A DNA stretch of 64,000 bases, taken from contig OZ244956.1 of assembly GCA_965222505.1 (NCBI GenBank), forward strand, positions 2,728,001 to 2,792,000, written 5' to 3'. This stretch comes from G965222505 sp965222505. GTDB taxonomy: Bacteria > Bacteroidota > Rhodothermia > Rhodothermales > DATKEJ01. A program made the position numbers and the translations under genes. The stretch's first letter is position 1; each line of letters starts with the position of its first letter. The notes below the pieces were generated by a model. It was not told the origin of the DNA. It saw only the letters and a list, made by a program, of their open reading frames with translations, and did no database searches. This document shows, piece after piece, positions 30,780 through 39,360 of the stretch.

Positions 30780-32834
30780 ATGTCTGAAAATCTTGATTTT
30801 TGGCAGGTAGAAGTCGATATCGATTCCATTTTTGAACGGCCCACTGCCGAAGAAGAATGGCGTGATGAGCTTGACCATCCCGATACACCTTCGGATCAAG
30901 CCTCACAACCGGAAGGGTGGAAAGACCAGGGCGACATTTGGAAAGATAAAGATGCTCCGTCTAAACCTGCCCCGGAACACGTCGTTGTTGCCCCTTCAGC
31001 TATAACGCCAGCCGTTACACCTCCCGAACCTGAAACCTCTTCTTCCAATCGGGTTTGGCTTTTCTCTATGGTTACCCTTGTTGCCGTGGTGGGGCTCCTT
31101 GGTTGGTTTTTGTTCTCTGCTATGGATTGGTGGAAGGGCACCGAGTCCCAGCATCCAACATTGCCCACTACCGATCCATTTGCATTTGCGGCGATCCCCC
31201 CAGCCGACCTTGCAGCGCCCCCTTCCCATCCCTCCCGCGTCTATATCGATGCCCAAAGCCGAATTTTTCTACAAGGGCAGTTGCCGGTTTACCTGCACCT
31301 GTCTACCGCACCCGATCCAGATGCACCTAAATTTATCTTACATAAAAACGGCATCCCCGACCGGGTCTCTCCACTTGTCCTGGGTGGAGACGGTGAGCAG
31401 ATCATACGCTCCGGCGAAGACGAGTATTACCTCTATTCCGACGGCACACCTCCTGTATCAGAGGCACACATGGTGGGGGCTCGTAATGCCTCACGGGAAG
31501 GCATGACCTACTACGGCCCCGGATTAGTCATGACGTTATCCAGCCTGGATGAACGCTCCAGTGTAGAGGCTTCTTATATTTCTGTGGACGGTGTACCCTT
31601 CAAGGAATATCAGGATTCGCTTTACTTCGGCAAGCAGAAACGATACAACCTGCGCTACTATGCCGTCGACCGGGTGGGGAATGCGGCCATTCCGGTGGTT
31701 CAGGATTTTATTGTCGACTTAAGCCCGCCCCAAACCACCCTTGTGCTGGAAAAACCTTTCGAAAAAACAATCGTTTCTCCCGCCACACAGGTGATGCTCT
31801 CAACCTCGGACGAACTCTCCGGCGAAGGGTCGATCTATTACCAATTCGACCAACCGTCTAATTTTCAGGTTTATACTGAGCCGTTTTTGCTTGATCTGGA
31901 TGAAGGCGAACACGTGCTGTACTACTACTCCGAAGATGCTGTCGGTAATGCAGACGAAGTACAGGCGCATCCCTTTTACCTGGATCGAACGCCTCCCGTC
32001 GTGGAGTATGCGCTGGGCGGTGACCAGTTCAGGAATGAGGACGGCACCCTCTTTGTATCCACCCGGTCGCGGGTTCATCTTCAGGCTTCCGACAACAAGG
32101 TTGGGGTAGAGGACATTGAATTTAGTCTGGACGATGGTGAAGTACAGACCTATACGGATTCGCTTAACGTACCTGCGATCGCAGGTGCCCACTTGCTATT
32201 GTACCGGGCCACGGATCTGGTTCAGAATATCCAGGTGCAGGATTCCTTGACGATGGTCATGGACCTGGATGCTCCAACGAGCCGCTATGCCCTCGAAGGT
32301 CCAACCTTCCATTTGAGAGATACCCTGTACATCACCGACGGCACCACCATTGCGCTGGAAGCAACCGATAGGGCATCCGGTGTGGCACGGATTCGGTATA
32401 CCAAGGATGAGGAACCGGCTCAGGACTACACCTCACCCATCAGCATTCGGGAGCCTGGTCTCCATCGGCTCGTTTTTGGGGCCATTGATCAGGTGAACAA
32501 CCGGGAGGCGAATAACCGAATCAGCTTCATCGTAGATAAAACGCCCCCCGAAGTTTTTCATCACTTCAGCCGGGCACCCTATGCGCAACGGCAGGAGGGG
32601 GGAGAAACCCTCGGCGTGTACGCCAAGAATACCTCCCTCTACCTGGGGGCTACCGATGATGTCTCCGGCACCCGGCAGATTTATTATTCCATAAATGATG
32701 CGCCGGAGCAGGCCTATCATGGGGCTGTGCCCGGCCTGACTTTGGAAGGGCTCTATACTGTTCAGATCCGGGTCGAGGATAACGTGCGTAACACGACCGT
32801 TCAGACCATTCGTTTCTACATCGGGCAGTATTAG
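30780..32834 (+). CDS. Single-pass membrane protein with tandem Ig-like (OmpL47-type) repeats
   Basis: The 684-residue product has an acidic N-terminal part (1-90), one membrane helix (about 93-115, WLFSMVTLVAVVGLLGWFLFS), and a long outer part. The latter contains about five repeats of roughly 100 residues with recurring phrases: YYAVDRVGNA, YYYSEDAVGNA, YRATDLVQNI, FGAIDQVNNR and IRVEDNVRNT, each followed by a VDxxPPxxxx-type start of the next repeat (LSPPQTT, RTPPVVEYAL, DAPTSRYAL, KTPPEVF). This matches OmpL47/Big-like domains that recognise or scaffold at surfaces. The large cytoplasmic head before the helix is unusual. No catalytic motif was recognised. The start ATG is at 30780. Confidence 0.82.
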   Translation: MSENLDFWQVEVDIDSIFERPTAEEEWRDELDHPDTPSDQASQPEGWKDQGDIWKDKDAPSKPAPEHVVVAPSAITPAVTPPEPETSSSNRVWLFSMVTLVAVVGLLGWFLFSAMDWWKGTESQHPTLPTTDPFAFAAIPPADLAAPPSHPSRVYIDAQSRIFLQGQLPVYLHLSTAPDPDAPKFILHKNGIPDRVSPLVLGGDGEQIIRSGEDEYYLYSDGTPPVSEAHMVGARNASREGMTYYGPGLVMTLSSLDERSSVEASYISVDGVPFKEYQDSLYFGKQKRYNLRYYAVDRVGNAAIPVVQDFIVDLSPPQTTLVLEKPFEKTIVSPATQVMLSTSDELSGEGSIYYQFDQPSNFQVYTEPFLLDLDEGEHVLYYYSEDAVGNADEVQAHPFYLDRTPPVVEYALGGDQFRNEDGTLFVSTRSRVHLQASDNKVGVEDIEFSLDDGEVQTYTDSLNVPAIAGAHLLLYRATDLVQNIQVQDSLTMVMDLDAPTSRYALEGPTFHLRDTLYITDGTTIALEATDRASGVARIRYTKDEEPAQDYTSPISIREPGLHRLVFGAIDQVNNREANNRISFIVDKTPPEVFHHFSRAPYAQRQEGGETLGVYAKNTSLYLGATDDVSGTRQIYYSINDAPEQAYHGAVPGLTLEGLYTVQIRVEDNVRNTTVQTIRFYIGQY

Positions 32835-32852
32835 GGCTAGCCACGTCATTGC

Positions 32853-33602
32853 TTACATCGCCAGGCCCCCGTCTACGTGCAAGACGTGCCCCGTGATATA
32901 ATCAGCGGCTGGAGAGGCTAAAAACAGGACCGCCTGTGCAATGTCATTGGCATTTCCTGGACGTTTCAAGGGGATACCAGACAACATGGCTTCCCGAGCG
33001 GCCTCGGGTAAGGCTGCCGTCATATCCGTTTCTACGTATCCTGGGGCGACAACGTTGGCGCAAACCCCCCGTGCGCCCAGTTCTTTGGCGAGGCTTTTCG
33101 TAAACCCGATGGCGCCGGCTTTCGAAGCCGCGTAGTTGGTCTGCCCCGGATTGCCCGACACGCCCACTACCGAAGAGATGTTTACAATTTTACCGCTTCT
33201 TTGCCGCATCATGGGCCGGTAGACCGCTTTGCAGAAGTTGAAGATCCCCTTGAGATTCGTGGTGAGAACGGCATCCCAATCATCTTCTCCCATCCGGAGC
33301 AACAAGCCGTCCCGGGTGATACCGGCGTTATTGACCAGCACATCAATTCTGCCCCATGCTTCCACAACCTGGTCCACAACGGTCTGGGCAGCTTCAAAAT
33401 CGGCAGCATCGGCTTGGATGCTCAACACAGCAGTTCCTTGGGCTTCAAGTTCGGCTTTCAGGGCATGGGCTTCTTCCGTAGAGGATCGGTAGGTGAAAGC
33501 CACATGGGCACCGGCGTTTGCGAAGTGTGCTACAATGGCTCGGCCAATACCGCGTGTACCGCCGGTAACCAGGACGTAAGTATCCTCAAAAGTGAGTTGC
33601 AT
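32853..33602 (-). CDS. fabG: 3-oxoacyl-[acyl-carrier-protein] reductase
   Basis: A 249-residue classical short-chain dehydrogenase. It shows the NADP(H) motif TGGTRGIGRAI near the start, NNAGITRDGLLLRM, the catalytic Ser in NISSVVGVSGNPGQTNYAASK with Tyr and Lys, and ends DYITGHVLHVDGGLAM. These features fit FabG of type II fatty acid synthesis, which reduces 3-oxoacyl-ACP. Of the clustered starts 33602, 33608 and 33641, the ATG at 33602 gives the normal length. Other fab genes are not near, so a different SDR role is possible but the match is good. Confidence 0.9.
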   Translation of the reverse strand: MQLTFEDTYVLVTGGTRGIGRAIVAHFANAGAHVAFTYRSSTEEAHALKAELEAQGTAVLSIQADAADFEAAQTVVDQVVEAWGRIDVLVNNAGITRDGLLLRMGEDDWDAVLTTNLKGIFNFCKAVYRPMMRQRSGKIVNISSVVGVSGNPGQTNYAASKAGAIGFTKSLAKELGARGVCANVVAPGYVETDMTAALPEAAREAMLSGIPLKRPGNANDIAQAVLFLASPAADYITGHVLHVDGGLAM

Positions 33603-33785
33603 GAACATTGATGTTGGTGAGGGAGAGGGTTGAGGCTGCAAAATACGCCGGTTAACCCACTATTGGTATGCCCTTCCATCCATTTTTACAGGATTGTTGC
33701 CTCCTCCGGTATCATGTATGTGGAACTGTATCCAAAAGGGCCGGGTTGCACGACATGAACATTGTGCAGCCTCGAAAGGAGTGTT

Positions 33786-34169
33786 ATGGTTACCTACAGC
33801 GCCGTTACTGCCGGCATCCGTGTTACCGTGAGTCCCGTTTACATCGACGGCCAATCCGATCTGATGTCCAAACGGTTTGTCTTCGGCTATTTCGTTCGTA
33901 TTGAGAATGAAGGGCTCGAAGAAGTCCAGTTGCTGCGTCGCCACTGGGTCATCCGGGATGGTGCTGGGCGGACGAAAGAAGTGGAGGGGGAGGGCGTGAT
34001 CGGCAAGCAGCCGGTTATTGCCGCCGGAGACGTCCACGAGTACAGCAGTTTTTGTGTGCTGGAGTCGTTCGAAGGTAGTATGGAAGGCACGTATATGATG
34101 GAACGGTCCAATGGGGCACGGTTTCGGGCCGATATTCCACGTTTTGTGCTGCGGGCCGCCGCCAACTAG
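33786..34169 (+). CDS. apaG: ApaG domain protein
   Basis: The 127-residue product is a single ApaG/DUF525 fibronectin-like domain: VTYSAVTAGIRVTVSPVYIDG, FVFGYFVRIENEG, LLRRHWVIRDGAG, then EVEGEGVIGKQPVIAAGDVHEYSSFC and MEGTYMMERSNGARFRADIPRFVL. ApaG has been tied to Mg2+/Co2+ effects and Ap4A levels; the biochemical role is unclear. A clear AAGGAG lies 7 bases before the ATG at 33786, deciding against the upstream ATG at 33762. Confidence 0.93.
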   Translation: MVTYSAVTAGIRVTVSPVYIDGQSDLMSKRFVFGYFVRIENEGLEEVQLLRRHWVIRDGAGRTKEVEGEGVIGKQPVIAAGDVHEYSSFCVLESFEGSMEGTYMMERSNGARFRADIPRFVLRAAAN

Positions 34170-34184
34170 AACCGTGGTGCGGGC

Positions 34185-34478
34185 TTAAAACATGCAGATG
34201 CTGATCCTGTACGCGGTGGTGGTTATCTCAATCGCATCCCCTGACTCGGAGAGGACATAGCCGGTGACGGGTTCCGGAATCAGCGATTTGGGAGTGTCCA
34301 TATGGAATAGGGTGTCTGCCACCACATGCCAATCTTCCGGTGTAAGGTGAACGGTGGCCTGGCCGTCTTCTTCCACAAAGGGTGCATACTTCAGGACGCG
34401 TTCCAAATGATGGAGCCCCTGTTTTACGTGTAGTCCGGGATCCATACCCAAATGAAGTTTTGTGAATGAGGGACCCAT
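34185..34478 (-). CDS. Small hypothetical protein, about 97 residues
   Basis: From the ATG at 34478 the frame encodes MGPSFTKLHLGMDPG and then KQGLHHLERVLKYAPFVEED, ending SGDAIEITTTAYRISICMF. An upstream ATG at 34526 would add 16 residues of low quality. Codon and residue composition look like a real protein (balanced, with acidic and amphipathic segments), and it fills an otherwise empty gap between apaG (convergent) and thyA (divergent). No family was recognised and no signal peptide or membrane helix is seen. Confidence 0.5.
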   Translation of the reverse strand: MGPSFTKLHLGMDPGLHVKQGLHHLERVLKYAPFVEEDGQATVHLTPEDWHVVADTLFHMDTPKSLIPEPVTGYVLSESGDAIEITTTAYRISICMF

Positions 34479-34607
34479 CGCCAACCTTATTGGTCTGCGC
34501 TGCGTTCCACAAAACACGCTTTTCAAGCTATATCACCCAATCTTTCATGCGGTTCTCAGGCGTACATTTTATATTCCTGCGTTCCCACCCTTGCAACCCT
34601 CAAGGCT

Positions 34608-35426
34608 ATGCAGTCCTACCTGGATCTTCTCCGGCACGTGCGTTTGCACGGTGTTCGTAAATCGGACCGGACGGGTACGGGCACGCTCAGCGTGTTCGGC
34701 CATCAAATGCGATTTAACCTGAAAGACGGTTTCCCGTTGGTGACCACCAAGCGGGTGTATTTCAAGGGGTTGGCCTATGAAATGCTATGGTTTCTTCAGG
34801 GCGGAACAAACATCAAGTATCTGAACGACAACAACGTCAACATATGGAATGAGTGGGCGGATGCCGAAGGGAATTTGGGGCCGGTGTATGGGAAGCAGTG
34901 GCGGCAATGGCTTTCCCCGGATGGGCATGAGATCGATCAAATAGCACAGGTGGTTGAATCGATTCGTACCAAGCCAAACTCGCGGCGGCATATCGTCAAT
35001 GCCTGGAATGTGGCAGATCTGGAAGACATGGCGTTACCACCTTGCCACATGGTATTCCAGTTCCATGTGGCCCCGGCTGGTACCAATGGGTCCGGCAGGG
35101 GGGTGTTGTCCTGCCAACTGTACGTGCGTTCAAATGATCTTTTCCTGGGGGCACCCTTCAACATCGGGCAGTACGCGCTACTCACGCACATGATGGCGCA
35201 GCAATGTGAGCTGGATGTCGGAGACCTGGTGTATACCATCGGCGATGCCCACCTGTACCTGAATCACCTGGATCAAGTGGATGAGCAGCTTAGCCGTAGG
35301 CCATACCCCTTGCCAACGTTTCGCTTGCGTCGCAGGCCCGCCTCGATTTTTGAATATGCCTATGAGGACTTTGAGCTGCTGAACTATCAGCACCATCCCT
35401 CGATCAAGGCACCGGTGGCTGTCTAG
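34608..35426 (+). CDS. thyA: Thymidylate synthase
   Basis: The 272-residue product shows all ThyA landmarks: SDRTGTGTLSVFGHQMRFNL, GLAYEMLWFLQGGTNIKYL, NIWNEWAD and YGKQWRQW, the catalytic Cys in ALPPCHMVFQFHV, RSNDLFLGAPFNIGQYALL and IGDAHLYLNH. It methylates dUMP with 5,10-methylene-THF to give dTMP. Length is slightly above the usual 264, with a small insertion after the catalytic segment (PAGTNGSGRGV). The folate reductase gene is not next to it. Its stop TAG begins an inverted repeat. Confidence 0.96.
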   Translation: MQSYLDLLRHVRLHGVRKSDRTGTGTLSVFGHQMRFNLKDGFPLVTTKRVYFKGLAYEMLWFLQGGTNIKYLNDNNVNIWNEWADAEGNLGPVYGKQWRQWLSPDGHEIDQIAQVVESIRTKPNSRRHIVNAWNVADLEDMALPPCHMVFQFHVAPAGTNGSGRGVLSCQLYVRSNDLFLGAPFNIGQYALLTHMMAQQCELDVGDLVYTIGDAHLYLNHLDQVDEQLSRRPYPLPTFRLRRRPASIFEYAYEDFELLNYQHHPSIKAPVAV

Positions 35427-35490
35427 TGTTGCGCCAATCTCCAGATGACGGCCCCGAAGGACCCGTCAAGATGGGGTTGACGCAACACTA
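35424..35490. terminator. Long hairpin between convergent thyA and the next gene
   Basis: Arms at 35424-35437 (TAGTGTTGCGCCAA) and 35477-35490 pair at 13 of 14 positions; the loop itself holds GACGG (35448-35452) with CCGTC. The left arm contains the thyA stop codon. No long U-tract follows, so it may stabilise 3' ends rather than end transcription by itself. Confidence 0.55.
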
Positions 35491-35506
35491 GGCCCGGTGG
35501 GGCGGT

Positions 35507-35848
35507 CTACTGAACCAGGTAGCCTTCCAGGCCCAGCTCCTTGACGCGTTGATAGGGCAAGGCCCATAATTTGCGGTCCAGGTTCCAACGCCCTCCGGCT
35601 TGCGATACACGGCGGCGCAACGGCTCATCGTGCGTATCCACATTCAGGTATACCACTTGATCTGGCGTTGGGCCGTTTCCTTTGGGTTCCCAGGGTACGG
35701 TATCGACAATTAATTCGATGGTTTTGTAGCGCTGTTTACGCTGGTCATCGTAACGATACCGAACACAAACCAGTTGTTCTCCGTACTCCCGGTGTAGCTT
35801 TTTTGTACCTCGCTGCCCAGGATTGAGCTTGAGCTTGGTTCTCATCAT
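35507..35848 (-). CDS. Conserved small basic protein of unknown function
   Basis: The 113-residue product begins MMRTKLKLNPGQRGTKKLHR and has CVRYRYDDQRKQRYKTIELIVD in the middle and GGRWNLDRKLWALPYQRVKELGL at the end. The phrases look like those of a family I have seen scattered through unrelated bacteria without a named function, often in accessory locations. It is soluble, strongly basic at the N-terminus and without Cys pairs except one Cys. A nucleic-acid binding role is conceivable but not shown. It is convergent with thyA. Confidence 0.7.
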   Translation of the reverse strand: MMRTKLKLNPGQRGTKKLHREYGEQLVCVRYRYDDQRKQRYKTIELIVDTVPWEPKGNGPTPDQVVYLNVDTHDEPLRRRVSQAGGRWNLDRKLWALPYQRVKELGLEGYLVQ

Positions 35849-36034
35849 GCCTTCCTCGCTGTGTTGAGAATGCCTCTTTAAGTTTAGGTGCCTGCGCGCT
35901 TTAATCTACAAAGGTAAACTTAATTATTCAAGTGGTTGTTTATTTCCCGTTGTGCTACAATGAGTTACGTCGTTTCTGAAGGGTATCTTAGCGGATTTTT
36001 TCTCACCACTTGAGTATTGATAGACATACGTTTT

Positions 36035-37945
36035 ATGCAAGATCCGTTTCGTTTTGAGGTGATCGTTGTGGGCGGGGGGCATGCTGGTTCCGAGGCTGCT
36101 GCTGCTGCTGCCCGCATGGGCGCACGTACGCTCTTGATCACCATGAACCTCCAGGCCATTGGCCAGATGTCCTGCAATCCAGCCATCGGCGGAATCGGCA
36201 AGGGACAACTGGTGCGGGAGGTCGATGCGCTGGGTGGTTTGATGGGCATCGTCACGGACGCTACCGGGATTCAGTTTCGCATGCTGAACCGACGCAAGGG
36301 GCCTGCCGTCTGGAGCCCTCGGGCGCAATCGGATCGTCTGGATTATGCCGCAGCCGTTCGTCAGACCCTGGAGACCATTCCCAACCTGTTCATGCGGATG
36401 GATATGGCAACGGACCTCGTGGTTGAGAACGGGCGCATTGTTGGTGTCCAAACGCAAACGATGCAAACCTTCCATGCCCCCTGCGTCATCTTGACAAGCG
36501 GCACCTTTTTGAACGGGCTGATCCACATCGGTGAACGCCGGTACGGGGGGGGGCGGGCTGGCGAACGGGCTGCCACGGGCCTCACGGCATCCCTCCAGCA
36601 GTTGGGGTTCGAGACGGGCCGGTTGAAAACGGGCACCCCGCCCCGTGTGGACGGGCGCACCATCGATTATTCTACCCTGGATGCCCAGCCCGGTGATCCC
36701 AACCCCTCGCCGTTCTCTTACATGACGGACCAACTGACCACAGATCAACGCAACTGCTGGCTCACCTATACGAACCAGGGCGTTCACGAGACCCTGCGCA
36801 CGGGTTTCGACCGGAGCCCGATGTTCAACGGGACCATTCAATCTCGCGGACCCCGCTATTGTCCCTCCATCGAAGACAAGATCCACCGCTTTTCGGATAA
36901 AGACCGGCATCAGATTTTTATCGAGCCGGAGGGCCGGAACACCCACGAAATGTACATCAACGGGTTTTCAACCAGCTTGCCGGAAGATGTGCAGTTCCAG
37001 GCGCTCCGCCGTATTCCCGGCATGGAAACGGTCCATATGCTGCGTCCTGGGTATGCCATCGAGTACGACTACTTCCCGCCCTATCAGGTGGGCTACAGCC
37101 TGGAGACCAAAAACGTCCGGGGTCTGTTCTTTGCCGGGCAAATCAACGGCACGACGGGTTATGAAGAAGCGGCGGTACAGGGGCTCATGGCCGGTATTAA
37201 TGCGGTGCAGTACCTCCGGGATGAACAGCCTATCGTGTTCAAACGCTCCGAAGCATACATCGGCGTGCTCATTGACGACCTGGTCGCCAAAGGCACCGAC
37301 GAGCCCTATCGCATGTTCACCTCCCGCGCCGAACACCGTATCCTGTTACGTCAGGACAACGCGGACCTGCGTTTGACGGAACGTGGCTATCAACTTGGTC
37401 TGGCCTCCCGCGAACGGTATGAGCGGATGCTCCACAAGCGGGAGGCCCTGGAAGAGACCATGAAACGCTTACAACAGCATGCCGTTTCTCCATCTGTGGT
37501 GAATGGCTATCTGGAATCCGTTGGTACCTCTCCTATCACAGAGCCCGTTCGCATCCATCGGCTCATTACCCGTCCCCAGGTTATTTTGATTGATCTGTTG
37601 GATGCTACCGGGGGGCACGATGATCTTATCGTTCCTATCCCTGGTCTTGAACCGACCGAAACCCTTGTAGAGATTGAGTTTAAATACGCGGGATATCTGG
37701 AGCGTGAACAGGAGATGGCCGCCAAAATGGAACAGCTTGAAGTGTTGGGCATTCCCAAAGATTTCGACTATGAAGCAGTCACCAACATTACCCTCGAAGC
37801 CCGCGAAAAGCTGATCAAGATCCGGCCTGAAAACCTGGGACAAGCCTCTCGCATCAGCGGGGTCAGCCCTGCCGATATTTCCGTGTTGATGATCCTCTTG
37901 CGTAGAGGCGGTCAGCCCAAGCGCTCAAAGCCCTCGGTAGTCTGA
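36035..37945 (+). CDS. mnmG: tRNA uridine-5-carboxymethylaminomethyl modification enzyme MnmG (GidA)
   Basis: The 636-residue FAD protein begins with a Rossmann motif EVIVVGGGHAGSEAAAAAARMG, then NPAIGGIGKGQLVREVDALGGLMG, RRKGPAVWSPRAQSDR, GRLKTGTPPRVDG and the C-terminal EYDYFPP and GQINGTTGYEEAAVQGLMAGINA. With MnmE it modifies U34 of several tRNAs. The ATG at 36035 gives the standard N-terminus; a TTG at 36017 would add six residues. It is followed one base later by rsmG, the classic gidA-gidB pair found near many bacterial origins. Confidence 0.97.
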   Translation: MQDPFRFEVIVVGGGHAGSEAAAAAARMGARTLLITMNLQAIGQMSCNPAIGGIGKGQLVREVDALGGLMGIVTDATGIQFRMLNRRKGPAVWSPRAQSDRLDYAAAVRQTLETIPNLFMRMDMATDLVVENGRIVGVQTQTMQTFHAPCVILTSGTFLNGLIHIGERRYGGGRAGERAATGLTASLQQLGFETGRLKTGTPPRVDGRTIDYSTLDAQPGDPNPSPFSYMTDQLTTDQRNCWLTYTNQGVHETLRTGFDRSPMFNGTIQSRGPRYCPSIEDKIHRFSDKDRHQIFIEPEGRNTHEMYINGFSTSLPEDVQFQALRRIPGMETVHMLRPGYAIEYDYFPPYQVGYSLETKNVRGLFFAGQINGTTGYEEAAVQGLMAGINAVQYLRDEQPIVFKRSEAYIGVLIDDLVAKGTDEPYRMFTSRAEHRILLRQDNADLRLTERGYQLGLASRERYERMLHKREALEETMKRLQQHAVSPSVVNGYLESVGTSPITEPVRIHRLITRPQVILIDLLDATGGHDDLIVPIPGLEPTETLVEIEFKYAGYLEREQEMAAKMEQLEVLGIPKDFDYEAVTNITLEAREKLIKIRPENLGQASRISGVSPADISVLMILLRRGGQPKRSKPSVV

Positions 37946-37946
37946 G

Positions 37947-38582
37947 ATGTGGCCTCATCCCCTCGTTCGGCTATCGCCCGATCAACAAGGGCAGCTTGAT
38001 GCCTATGCCACGCTTTTACTGGGCCTGAACAAGCGCATCAACCTCATCGCCCGCACCGATACGGCACAGTTTCGAGAACGCCATCTTTGGCATTGCCTGT
38101 GTCTGGGCATGCATTCATTTCCGGCTGGTTCTACTGTTGTGGATTGGGGTACGGGTGGCGGTTTGCCCGGCATCCCGCTTGCCATCCTGTTTCCGGAAGT
38201 GCAATTCCATCTGGTTGATGCCACGGGAAAGAAGATCCAGGCTGTCCGTCATATGGCCCGGTCAATCGGCTTATCTAACGTCCATCCCTGGCATGGCCGC
38301 GCCGATCAATGGCCGGGTGAAGCCCATTATGCAGTTTCACGCGCAACCGCACCTCTGATAGACCTGTGGTCCTGGTTTGCCCGTGTCCGTCAACCCTGGA
38401 CTTCTGCCGTTATTGAACGGTGTTGGAATCCTGGTCTTATTTGCTTGAAAGGAGGTGACTTAACTGAAGAAATATCAGGTATTAAGGAGGTCTTCCCTGA
38501 ATGCTCGGTCCACCAATGGCCTCTTTCTCCTCATGCGTCCCCCTCTTATTTCAATGAAAAGACGATCCTGACGGTGTATTGA
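37947..38582 (+). CDS. rsmG: 16S rRNA (guanine-527-N7)-methyltransferase RsmG (GidB)
   Basis: The 211-residue Rossmann methyltransferase shows LNKRINLIARTD, then the SAM-binding VDWGTGGGLPGIPLAILFP, FHLVDATGKKIQAVRHMARSIGL, and AVSRATAPL. RsmG methylates G527 of 16S rRNA; its loss gives low-level streptomycin resistance. It starts one base after the mnmG stop, so translation is probably coupled. Confidence 0.94.
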   Translation: MWPHPLVRLSPDQQGQLDAYATLLLGLNKRINLIARTDTAQFRERHLWHCLCLGMHSFPAGSTVVDWGTGGGLPGIPLAILFPEVQFHLVDATGKKIQAVRHMARSIGLSNVHPWHGRADQWPGEAHYAVSRATAPLIDLWSWFARVRQPWTSAVIERCWNPGLICLKGGDLTEEISGIKEVFPECSVHQWPLSPHASPSYFNEKTILTVY

Positions 38583-39224
38583 TCACAGGGTTACTCCGAG
38601 GGTCACTGTAAAGACGCCGTTGTATTTGGGGTCATCTGGGTTGGAGATGAGGTTGTACCGGCCCCATGCATATCGGCCCTCTAGGGAAAGTTTGCTGTCG
38701 CTTACTTTCATGTCCATGCCTCCGCCTACAGCCAGGCCATAATCGATGGACCTGATGCTGTTATCCGAGTTCGAGGTTGATGTGCCGCTTTCGGTTTCAC
38801 GTATGGTGATTCGTGATTCTGTTTTGTATGCTAAATAGGGGCCTGCATGCAGAGTTGGGCTTACGCGGTTCAACCAGAGGGGGGTCCATTTGACCAATAT
38901 GGGTATTTCCAGATAATTGATTTCAAACGTCAAGTCGACCGGTACCCTTATGCCTTCTACCTCCGTTCGGGTTTGGGAGCCTTTGGTTACGTACAACAAC
39001 TCTGGCCTGAAGGTGAGCGCATTGGTCATGTAGAAATCGAACGTAAAGCCCAACGTAAAGCCGTTCCGGGTCTGGAAATCTGGATCATCATCGCCTACAA
39101 TGTTCATTTGGGCATAGCCAGCCTTGGCCCCGAATTGCATATCGATGTATTGGCTTTGCACATGTGGTGCGTTGCTCAGCAGCCCCAGTACACATCCTGT
39201 TACAAGTATCAGCCCTTTTCTCAT
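38583..39224 (-). CDS. Outer-membrane beta-barrel protein (porin-family, PF13568-like)
   Basis: The 213-residue product has a signal peptide (MRKGLILVTGCVLGLLSNAPHVQSQ) then strands GAKAGYAQMNIVG, NGFTLGFTFDFYM, LTFRPELLYVTKGSQ, INYLEIPILVKWTPLW, PTLHAGPYLAYKTE, IDYGLAVGGGMDM and the final VFTVTLGVTL. The FRPELLYVTKG and YLEIPILVK phrases are characteristic of PF13568 barrels of Bacteroidota. It is convergent with rsmG and probably an independent transcript. Confidence 0.87.
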   Translation of the reverse strand: MRKGLILVTGCVLGLLSNAPHVQSQYIDMQFGAKAGYAQMNIVGDDDPDFQTRNGFTLGFTFDFYMTNALTFRPELLYVTKGSQTRTEVEGIRVPVDLTFEINYLEIPILVKWTPLWLNRVSPTLHAGPYLAYKTESRITIRETESGTSTSNSDNSIRSIDYGLAVGGGMDMKVSDSKLSLEGRYAWGRYNLISNPDDPKYNGVFTVTLGVTL

Positions 39225-39336
39225 GTTTTTCCTCCGGGTTTTTGTAATCGGTTGTCAGAATAGGTGATCCTGATTTGGAAATCTACCTTAGGGCAGGGCA
39301 ATTCCCCATACCAGTCGCTATTTCTGCCTGTCACAA

Positions 39337-39352
39337 TGTTTCACGTGAAACA
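39337..39352. other. parS site 1 (TGTTTCACGTGAAACA)
   Basis: A perfect 16-bp palindrome identical to the bacterial parS consensus TGTTNCACGTGAAACA, bound by ParB for chromosome segregation. It lies in the gap between the barrel gene and the mfd stop. It is the first of three copies in 4.4 kb. Confidence 0.92.
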
Positions 39353-39360
39353 TTGCCGCT

